23,084 nucleotides of DNA from Saccoglossus kowalevskii. Taxonomy: Eukaryota; Hemichordata; Enteropneusta; Harrimaniidae. The stretch is from positions 119,607 through 142,690 of the forward strand of contig NW_003147276.1 in the NCBI RefSeq assembly GCF_000003605.2, given 5' to 3'. The translations under genes and the position numbers were made by a program. Numbering within the stretch: position 1 is the first letter of the stretch; each line of letters starts with the position of its first letter. Below, in pieces: positions 21,301 to 23,084 of the stretch. The notes under the pieces are model-generated. The model was not told the DNA's origin. It was given only the letters and a program-made list of their open reading frames with translations, and made no database searches.

Positions 21301-22817
21301 TTTCTATGGAAACAAGTTCATGTATCCTGATTTTTTTTCACTTTTTGTCATTTATTTGATGAATCTTTTCACTCAGCAAAATATCAAGAATTTTGAGTGC
21401 ATTTAAAATTTCCAAATAACTGTGTCCATTACAGTGCAAACTACACAGTCGATTTAACCTATATTTGGTTAGGACATTTCTTCCAATGTAATTAAATTTG
21501 TCAAAATATGAGGAAAGTTTCTTAATTCATTAAAATCAGAAAATAATACTACTGTCTAATGACACCCTCCCCTGCAAATTAATGGTTTGATCCATATTTT
21601 AATTATTCTGCTAATAATGTAGTCCAAATTCGCAGGTGTTGCCGCAATTAATCATATGGACGAGATCAAAAGGAGATATTTACAATATTAATTAGTTAAC
21701 GGTCTAGTAAATATTGCTGTGTTCAATACACTTTTTTAATGATATTTATTTTCTAAAAATTGGAAAGAAAATGTTTCTATGTAATGTGAATTATAGTTTT
21801 CTAACAATGACACTGTTATTATTCTTCAATAATATTCATCTTTCAGTATTGTGGACTGATTTATTTAAGATGTATATGTATTACTGTAAAATACTTTATT
21901 TTCACTTGGAATTAATTTTTACTATTTTCGCTAAAAGAATGATTCAGTGAAATAAAATCCAGCGATTATATATTTTTTCCTATATTTTACATTCAATTTG
22001 TCAAAAATCAGTGAAAATAAATTCCAGAAAAAAAGAGCCAAAATGTTTTCAGCAAAAAATTATTCCAGCTAAAATAAAGTATTTTACAGCATACTGTAAA
22101 ACATGTTGAAAAGGCGACATGCAGTTTTAGCGAATTGTGGTAAAATGACGTAATAGCGAAATGCTGATTTAGCGAATCTCTCTTGTCATTGTTGATTTCC
22201 TGTTTTCACAATACTTGTCTGTTGCGTGCCAAAACAAATGCACATTTATCACCTCCATGAAAAAGAAAAACTGTCAAGTGTAATTAGGAAGCGCCCCAGA
22301 TTTTTAAATTCGGGATTACTGTATACAAATCCCCAAGCCTTGGCCATTTTGAATTTATAATAAAGTCATTAGCAACATCTTGAATTAGCAAATCAGTTCT
22401 CTCGTTAAATTCGCTAAAAAGACATGCTTGCGAAAAAGACATGTTTTACAGTATTGCTTGATATAATACCTGTTGGTTGTAGTTTAAGTTGTGCATAACA
22501 GACGGCATCACCGTCTTCATTGACAGCTTCACATGTGTACTCTGCAGCATCTTCCTCACAGACATCAGCAACTATAAGTCGACATAAACCGTTCTCGTTC
22601 TCATCAATAGTAATTTTTTCACTTTCCTTCAACAAGTGATCATTGCGATACCAGTAAATTGATGGCTTTGGTTTTCCACGAACTTGACATTCAAAAACAG
22701 CTCTACCTCCTGTTATTACGTTACAGTCAGATAAAAGCTGTGAGAAAACTGGTTGTTTTCTTTGTTCACTCACTAATGGCTTATGCTTGACAAGCTCTGA
22801 GATGATATCTCGTGGTT
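194..22817 (-). CDS. OBSCN: Obscurin/UNC-89-like giant sarcomeric protein, partial (16 exons, spliced)
   Basis: Sixteen minus-strand exons join in one frame of about 2,347 codons: 22817-22470, 20587-16430, 16072-15794, 15078-15024, 14425-14265, 13155-12958, 10227-9916, 8317-8275, 6763-6648, 6331-6134, 5593-5308, 4022-3610, 1938-1823, 1154-1011, 837-750, 321-194. Every junction has AG/GT borders and matching phase. Domain order is Ig, repeat-rich region, IQ, five Ig, SH3, linker. In known obscurins the Ig array is followed by IQ, Ig, SH3, RhoGEF and PH, and the protein links myofibrils to the sarcoplasmic reticulum and M-band; that role is inferred here from family knowledge. Titin and twitchin are less likely because they lack an IQ plus SH3 pair, and SPEG lacks the SH3. 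Both ends run out of the window. An independent transcript was not available, so small or alternative exons could be missed. Confidence 0.8.
322..749 (-). other. Intron with an inverted-repeat element
   Basis: A 428-base AT-rich intron; half of it is the short inverted-repeat element at 423-632. Nothing else is recognisable. Confidence 0.75.
423..632. mobile_element. MITE-like element, family 1, copy 1
   Basis: About 210 bases running from TACTGTAAAATACTTTATTT to TATTTTACAGTA, with imperfect terminal inverted repeats (also AATTAATTTTCGCT against AGCTAAAATTAATTCC). TA at both outer ends fits a Tc1/mariner-type TA target site. No coding capacity. A second copy in the same orientation lies at 21882-22091. 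Confidence 0.72.
750..837 (-). CDS. OBSCN: Exon encoding the SH3 C-terminal strand and linker
   Basis: The exon has 88 bases, phase 0 in and phase 1 out, acceptor GTTTTTCAG and donor GAAG|GTAAAG. It starts IGYIPSSLLQKQ, which supplies the GYIPSxxL closing strand of SH3, and continues into a charged, probably helical linker (KSATEILQEKLAE). Confidence 0.83.
872..890. repeat. Short AAT microsatellite
   Basis: About six AAT/ATA triplets in a row in the intron between the two SH3 exons. Confidence 0.7.
1011..1154 (-). CDS. OBSCN: Exon encoding most of the SH3 domain
   Basis: The exon has 144 bases, phase 0 at both ends, acceptor AAATCACAG and donor AAAATG|GTAAGC. It encodes EQFGVYKVTSEYMDESGRLK, LKPGDMVEVLDS and DRWFVRHKK. 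The GDMVEVLD and RWFVR segments fit the RT-loop end and n-Src/β-c part of an SH3 fold. The typical ALYDY motif and second Trp are lacking, as expected for the divergent SH3 of the obscurin family rather than signalling SH3 domains. The fold is completed by the next exon. Confidence 0.85.
1155..1822 (-). other. Intron, no recognisable element
   Basis: A 668-base intron. A plus-strand frame (1360-1833) is open by chance. I see no repeat or RNA gene. Confidence 0.7.
1823..1938 (-). CDS. OBSCN: Ser/Asp-rich linker exon before SH3
   Basis: The exon has 116 bases, phase 1 in and phase 0 out, acceptor CGCTACAG and donor CAAGAG|GTGAGT. It encodes MSSSATDSEHSTTTSDARTS, then DDDKDKRVKLKSIPIIQE. The last residues lead straight into the SH3 exon. 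The plus-strand frames overlapping it are shadows. Confidence 0.78.
1939..3609 (-). other. Intron, no recognisable element
   Basis: A 1,671-base AT-rich intron. It has A-rich stretches near 2238-2260 and short chance frames on both strands. No further exon is needed, because the flanking exons join in phase 1. Confidence 0.7.
3610..4022 (-). CDS. OBSCN: Exon encoding Pro-rich hinge and Ig domain 6 (B-strand Cys missing)
   Basis: The exon has 413 bases, phase 2 in and phase 1 out, acceptor CATTTTCAG and donor GAAG|GTTAGT. About 45 residues of Pro/Val/Thr-rich hinge (LPTVISTVPTVVPISPTLGP and on) precede an I-set domain beginning APKFIKTIESIEV. The B strand reads ARFESMI, with Ser where Cys is normal. 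Trp (VQWFRN) and the F-strand DDEGRYFCKATN are intact. It is the last Ig domain before SH3. Confidence 0.88.
4023..5307 (-). other. Intron with a hAT-like miniature element
   Basis: A 1,285-base intron. The only recognisable insert is the GC-richer element at 4679-4870. Confidence 0.72.
4679..4870. mobile_element. hAT-like miniature element
   Basis: 192 bases bounded by a perfect 10-base inverted repeat, CAGGGGTTTC at 4679-4688 and GAAACCCCTG at 4861-4870. CAGGG(G) ends are typical of hAT transposons. The interior is more GC-rich than its surroundings and contains GCAGGCCAT twice. No clear 8-base target duplication is visible, and no transposase frame, so it would be a non-autonomous and probably old copy. 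Confidence 0.6.
5308..5593 (-). CDS. OBSCN: Acidic Ser-rich linker exon
   Basis: The exon has 286 bases, phase 1 in and phase 2 out, acceptor TATTGCAG and donor GCAA|GTAAGT. It encodes about 95 residues with no Ig fold: an acidic Ser/Thr start (DPESTSSTDEGDFSLSETEL), a middle with EELSEEQSGDEF-like acidic sequence, a potentially helical part (EDAVKEQLLVKLEELVAERG) and a Pro-containing end (EPAIPSPAAIPCK). Shifting the donor to the adjacent GT would bring in a TAA, which fixes the chosen site. Function is unknown; it is probably a flexible spacer or phosphorylated segment. Confidence 0.8.
5594..6133 (-). other. Intron, no recognisable element
   Basis: A 540-base intron. The minus frame running through it is read-through from the Ig5 exon frame, not coding. 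Confidence 0.7.
6134..6331 (-). CDS. OBSCN: Exon encoding second half of Ig domain 5
   Basis: The exon has 198 bases, phase 1 at both ends, acceptor TTTTTCAG and donor GAAG|GTATGT. It encodes GSPRPSVVWFKNGNPLRL, then KDAGEYTCAATNASGAVYC. Trp and the F-strand Cys are both present, so Ig5 keeps the full core, unlike its apparent duplicate Ig3. Confidence 0.9.
6332..6647 (-). other. Intron splitting Ig domain 5
   Basis: A 316-base intron at the B/C strand boundary of Ig5. Nothing else is seen. Confidence 0.75.
6648..6763 (-). CDS. OBSCN: Exon encoding first half of Ig domain 5
   Basis: The exon has 116 bases, phase 2 in and phase 1 out, acceptor GTCTACAG and donor AAAG|GTAAAA. It encodes ETPGRLVPEQVPPEFTEKP and then VIVGKTARISCTVKG with the B-strand Cys. 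The PPEFT and PPELT starts of Ig5 and Ig3 are alike and both domains are split at the same point. Confidence 0.83.
6764..8274 (-). other. Intron, no recognisable element
   Basis: A 1,511-base intron of phase 2. No repeat, RNA gene or additional exon is visible. Confidence 0.65.
8275..8317 (-). CDS. OBSCN: 43-base linker micro-exon
   Basis: Acceptor TTATTTAG and donor ACCAG|GTAAAT; phase 1 in, phase 2 out. It encodes GSKETSTKERDTET, a charged Thr/Ser-rich linker. It is needed to bridge phase 1 of the Ig4 exon to phase 2 of the exon at 6648-6763, and it has the same phases and GS-start as the micro-exon at 15024-15078. Confidence 0.68.
8318..9915 (-). other. Intron, no recognisable element
   Basis: A 1,598-base intron. 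Overlapping minus-strand frames of 120 and 67 codons at 8951-9313 resemble nothing I know. A small inverted repeat (ACCAGTC..GACTGGT) lies near 9250. Confidence 0.65.
9916..10227 (-). CDS. OBSCN: Exon encoding complete Ig domain 4
   Basis: The exon has 312 bases, phase 1 at both ends, acceptor TATTACAG and donor CAAG|GTAGGT. It has a short lead (SNTENRASYIPPTF) and then a complete I-set domain: ARFDCQV, IIWFHNG, HAGEYSCFASN, ending CSCMLTVQG. It joins in phase to the exon at 12958-13155 across the intron that contains the assembly gap. It is the first exon of the second four-exon Ig cassette. Confidence 0.9.
10433..10509. repeat. Short intronic hairpin
   Basis: AAACACATAGCCTGCTGA at 10433-10450 pairs with TCAGCAGGCGGTGTGTTT at 10492-10509 with two or so mismatches and a loop of about 41 bases. 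It could be the remains of a small inverted-repeat element; no function is claimed. Confidence 0.55.
11286..11293. repeat. Left target-site duplication CTAAGGCA
   Basis: The same eight bases occur at 12619-12626 directly outside the right arm. Removing the element and one copy restores a sequence that aligns without gaps to the neighbouring tandem unit around 12757-12776. Confidence 0.7.
11458..12344. other. Assembly gap (887 N)
   Basis: A run of N inside the inverted-repeat transposon; its true size is unknown. Frames reported through it have no meaning. Confidence 0.98.
12399..12418. repeat. Perfect 20-base palindrome
   Basis: TATGTTGCATATGCAACATA equals its own reverse complement. It lies inside the transposon between the gap and the right arm. 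Confidence 0.85.
12619..12626. repeat. Right target-site duplication CTAAGGCA
   Basis: Partner of 11286-11293. Its first base is also part of the perfect inverted repeat, so the border could shift by one base. Confidence 0.7.
12958..13155 (-). CDS. OBSCN: Exon encoding second half of Ig domain 3 (F-strand Cys missing)
   Basis: The exon has 198 bases, phase 1 at both ends, acceptor TTTTACAG and donor GAAA|GTAAGT. It encodes the C to G strands: GIPKPVVTWFFGGKKL, then DDDIGEYIITASNAEGQVYC. The usual Y-x-C of the F strand is Y-I-I, so the canonical core Cys is absent; a Cys occurs later in the G strand (QVYCAG). The length equals the matching half-Ig exon at 6134-6331. Confidence 0.88.
13156..14264 (-). 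other. Intron splitting Ig domain 3
   Basis: A 1,109-base intron at the B/C strand boundary of Ig3. Chance plus-strand and minus-strand frames only. Confidence 0.7.
14265..14425 (-). CDS. OBSCN: Exon encoding linker and first half of Ig domain 3
   Basis: The exon has 161 bases, phase 2 in and phase 1 out, acceptor ATTGCAG and donor ACAG|GTATAA. It encodes an acidic linker (SQDSSVEEYVRALSMPVPLV) and then the A and B strands of an I-set domain (PPELTMKLQSLVVEKRKTAK, FMCGVTG) with the B-strand Cys. The domain is completed by the exon at 12958-13155. The intron sits just before the C strand, exactly where Ig5 is split. Confidence 0.83.
14426..15023 (-). other. Intron, no recognisable element
   Basis: A 598-base phase-2 intron between the linker micro-exon and the Ig3 first-half exon. 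Nothing further is seen. Confidence 0.7.
15024..15078 (-). CDS. OBSCN: 55-base linker micro-exon
   Basis: Acceptor TTTGCAG and donor CCAAG|GTAGAT; phase 1 in, phase 2 out. It encodes GSASSEYETAPSAEESVP, a Ser/Glu-rich linker without a fold. Because it changes phase, it cannot be skipped alone without a frameshift. It is the counterpart of the micro-exon at 8275-8317. The case rests on splice signals, phase fit and composition, so it is weaker than for the Ig exons. Confidence 0.7.
15079..15793 (-). other. Intron with a foldback element
   Basis: A 715-base intron of phase 1. The inverted-repeat element at 15340-15604 fills over a third of it. Confidence 0.72.
15340..15604. mobile_element. Foldback (palindromic) MITE-like element
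   Basis: About 265 bases that fold back over nearly their whole length. The inner arms 15387-15425 and 15519-15557 pair at about 34 of 39 positions (ATGCAATTTACAG against CTGTAAATTGCAT). Outer parts are weaker but extend the match to AGTCAA at the left and TTGACT at the right. No coding capacity. Target duplication not resolved. Confidence 0.62.
15794..16072 (-). CDS. OBSCN: Exon encoding complete Ig domain 2
   Basis: The exon has 279 bases, phase 1 at both ends, acceptor TTTTACAG and donor AAG|GTGAGT. It encodes one compact I-set Ig domain starting APKFTRQL, with Cys in IQLECHV, Trp in IEWMKNG and DDGTYICKATN in the F strand. It directly follows the IQ motif. It is the first exon of a four-exon cassette whose intron phases repeat in exons 10227-6134. 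Confidence 0.9.
16073..16429 (-). other. Intron carrying the decayed IQ copy
   Basis: A 357-base intron after the giant exon. If it were retained, the protein would run 15 residues past the splice point (through CFWPSLQI) and stop at TAA 16383-16385. Confidence 0.75.
16345..16382 (-). repeat. Decayed intronic copy of the IQ-motif exon end
   Basis: These 38 bases match the exon 3' end at 16429-16466 at about 34 positions, with an offset of exactly 84 bases (28 codons). In the same reading frame the copy reads LQI-stop-FRGSKVRDKSIQ against IQSAFRGFNVRAKSIQ, so it is a second IQ-like motif broken by a TAA at 16383-16385. The base after CAAG is GTTCCT rather than the good donor GTGAGG used by the real exon. 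It looks like a tandem duplication whose second copy became intronic. Confidence 0.75.
16430..20587 (-). CDS. OBSCN: Giant exon: two repeat arrays, charged middle part, C-terminal IQ motif
   Basis: A single open exon of 4,158 bases (1,386 codons), phase 1 at both ends. The acceptor follows a pyrimidine-rich stretch ending TTTAATCAG and the donor is CAAG|GTGAGG. Numbering from the split first Val: residues 15-321 are 34-residue His-rich repeats; 322-528 are polar and charged, His-rich near 335-365, with Lys/Glu-rich, possibly helical sequence at about 434-512; 529-1288 hold about 23 acidic and hydrophobic repeats; 1289-1360 are acidic; and an IQ motif matching IQxxxRGxxxR lies at I1371-R1381 (KIQSAFRGFNVR). 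IQ motifs bind calmodulin or related light chains. I recognise neither repeat as a named domain. The composition suggests a disordered or spring-like segment, comparable in position and style, not in sequence, to PEVK-type regions. The first in-exon Met is not assumed to be a start, because the upstream Ig1 exon joins in frame. Confidence 0.85.
16442..16477 (-). other. IQ motif (calmodulin-type binding site), coding
   Basis: Residues 1370-1381 of the giant exon read KIQSAFRGFNVR and match the complete IQxxxRGxxxR consensus. An acidic stretch (EVDLEDPEVE) precedes it and the exon ends five residues after it. Vertebrate obscurin carries an IQ motif in the same relation to the following Ig and SH3 domains. 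Confidence 0.9.
16725..19004 (-). repeat. Coding repeat array B: about 23 acidic/hydrophobic units of 30-34 residues
   Basis: Exon residues 529-1288 contain a recurring core of about 14 residues: E-[EL]-x-[VLI]-V-x-P-[ST]-E-x-[VTA]-E-x-[IL], for example DELTIVTPFETVEGI, KELVVVTPSEVTRDI and EELVVVAPTEITEDI. Between cores lie about 17 variable residues rich in Lys, Gln and Ser, often with K-x-R-Q or K-x-x-K. Core-to-core spacing is mostly 30-34 residues from residue 1025 to 1275 and from 687 to 843. Around residues 600-690 and near 866 the units are decayed or irregular. The copies are far more diverged than array A, so this array is older. Composition (E, V, P, T, K) recalls PEVK-type elastic segments, but that function is inference. 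Confidence 0.85.
19626..20546 (-). repeat. Coding tandem repeat array A: 34-residue HNHLD units
   Basis: Nine recognisable units plus a final partial one (PNHLDCGELL), exon residues 15-321. Six have the full 34 residues (102 bases), one has 33, and two are shortened to 30. The unit reads HNHLD-[FI]-GKLSQST-x-x-[VI]-T-x-[IT]-C/Y-I-EKPRKQP-[IV]-T and ends with a variable pentapeptide before the next HNH. The first unit has lost the HNHLD start. Repeats are obvious at base level too: the stretch around ggctgagtttgccaaagtc recurs with few changes, which points to recent duplication or homogenisation. All length differences are multiples of three bases. Confidence 0.93.
21882..22091. mobile_element. 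MITE-like element, family 1, copy 2
   Basis: Same family and orientation as 423-632, sharing TACTGTAAAATACTTTATTT, GTCAAAAATnAGTGAAAATA and AGCTAAAATAAAGTA blocks. The right end reads TATTTTACAGCA, so the final TA is changed. It directly abuts the next element. Confidence 0.72.
22092..22453. mobile_element. MITE-like element, family 2 (TACTGTAAAACATGT ends)
   Basis: 362 bases with a perfect 15-base inverted repeat: TACTGTAAAACATGT at the left and ACATGTTTTACAGTA at the right. A weaker extension follows (TTTTAGCGAATT against AATTCGCTAAAA). The TA ends and CTGTAAAA terminus are shared with family 1. No coding capacity. It ends 16 bases from the Ig1 exon donor. Confidence 0.75.
22470..22817 (-). 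CDS. OBSCN: Exon encoding I-set Ig domain 1 (before the giant exon)
   Basis: The exon has 348 bases, phase 1 at both ends, with acceptor TTTACAG and donor G|GTATTA. It encodes a short lead (PRDIISELVKHKPL) and then one complete I-set Ig domain: B-strand Cys in AVFECQV, C-strand Trp in IYWYRN, and F-strand EDAAEYTCEAVN. All canonical core residues are present. It is the most N-terminal domain seen here and precedes the repeat exon, matching the end of an obscurin Ig array. Its donor lies only 16 bases from the end of an inverted-repeat element (22092-22453). Confidence 0.88.
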
Positions 22818-23084
22818 CTGTAAATAAAATAGAAAATATATATTCAAATTTATCAAATCTCCCAGGATACAGATGGTTTTCCTATAAGCCTCCCAGGATA
22901 GAGATGGTTTGTCCCTAGTACCCTCCCAGGATACAGATGGTTTATTCCTAGTACCCTCCCAGGATACAGATGGTTTGTCCCTAGTACCCTCCCAGGATAC
23001 AGATGGTTTGTCCCTAGTACCCTTCCAGGATACAGATGGTTTATTCCTAGTACCCTTCCAGGATACAGATGGTTTATTTTTAGT
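22818..23084 (-). other. Intron end with minisatellite
   Basis: The 3' part of an intron with a T-rich tract and TTTACAG acceptor before the Ig1 exon. Beyond 22858 it is the 33-bp minisatellite. Confidence 0.75.
22859..23084. repeat. 33-bp minisatellite, seven units, running off the window
   Basis: Units start at 22859, 22890, 22923, 22956, 22989, 23022 and 23055 (steps 31, 33, 33, 33, 33, 33). The core is CTCCCAGGATACAGATGGTT followed by a variable TGTCCCTAGTACC or TATTCCTAGTACC end. Units differ at few positions. Confidence 0.95.

Larger units (their letters stand above)
20588..22469 (-). other. Intron with two adjacent MITE-like elements
   Basis: An 1,882-base intron of phase 1 before the giant exon. 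Its last exon-proximal end is pyrimidine-rich. Two inverted-repeat elements lie side by side at 21882-22453. The rest shows no exon or RNA gene. Confidence 0.72.

Noticed and set aside
22859-23084. Minisatellite as a coding exon
   Set aside because: Its open frame differs from the Ig1 frame, a pyrimidine-rich acceptor separates them, and reading Ig1 upstream meets a stop.

Overview
This is draft animal genomic DNA (AT-rich, one run of N at 11458-12344), not bacterial. Essentially the whole window is the interior of one large gene on the minus strand, read from high to low coordinates. I could place 16 coding exons by joining open frames to GT..AG splice sites. All 15 internal junctions agree in phase, giving a continuous frame of about 2,347 residues that is open at both window edges. 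No start codon, stop codon, promoter or polyA site of this gene lies inside the window.

The domain order is Ig, a giant exon of about 1,386 residues ending in an IQ motif, five Ig domains, an SH3 domain and a Ser/acidic linker. I-set Ig domains, then IQ, Ig and SH3, is the arrangement just before the RhoGEF-PH block of obscurin (UNC-89), the giant sarcomere and M-band scaffold. I call the gene an invertebrate obscurin homolog. The next exons, beyond position 1, should encode the RhoGEF domain if this is right. The organism is probably a marine invertebrate (lophotrochozoan or ambulacrarian); this is inferred only from the gene architecture, intron density and AT-rich short inverted-repeat elements, and I cannot name the species.

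Layout by coordinate: 22818-23084 is an intron with a 33-bp minisatellite. 22470-22817 is Ig1. 20588-22469 is an intron holding two adjacent inverted-repeat elements. 16430-20587 is the giant exon, with nine to ten 34-residue His-rich repeats, a charged middle part, about 23 repeats of 30-34 residues (EEL-V-P-SE type), and the IQ motif. 15794-16072 is Ig2. 15024-15078, 14265-14425 and 12958-13155 are a linker and a split Ig3. 10228-12957 is an intron with a DNA transposon that has 133-bp perfect inverted repeats and contains the assembly gap. 9916-10227 is Ig4. 8275-8317, 6648-6763 and 6134-6331 are a linker and a split Ig5. 5308-5593 is a linker. 3610-4022 is a Pro-rich hinge plus Ig6. 1823-1938 is a linker. 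1011-1154 and 750-837 are the SH3 domain. 194-321 is a linker.

The most unusual parts are the two unrelated repeat arrays packed into one in-frame, skippable exon ahead of the IQ motif; a decayed second IQ motif in the next intron exactly 84 bp away; and a duplicated two-Ig exon cassette with matching intron phases.
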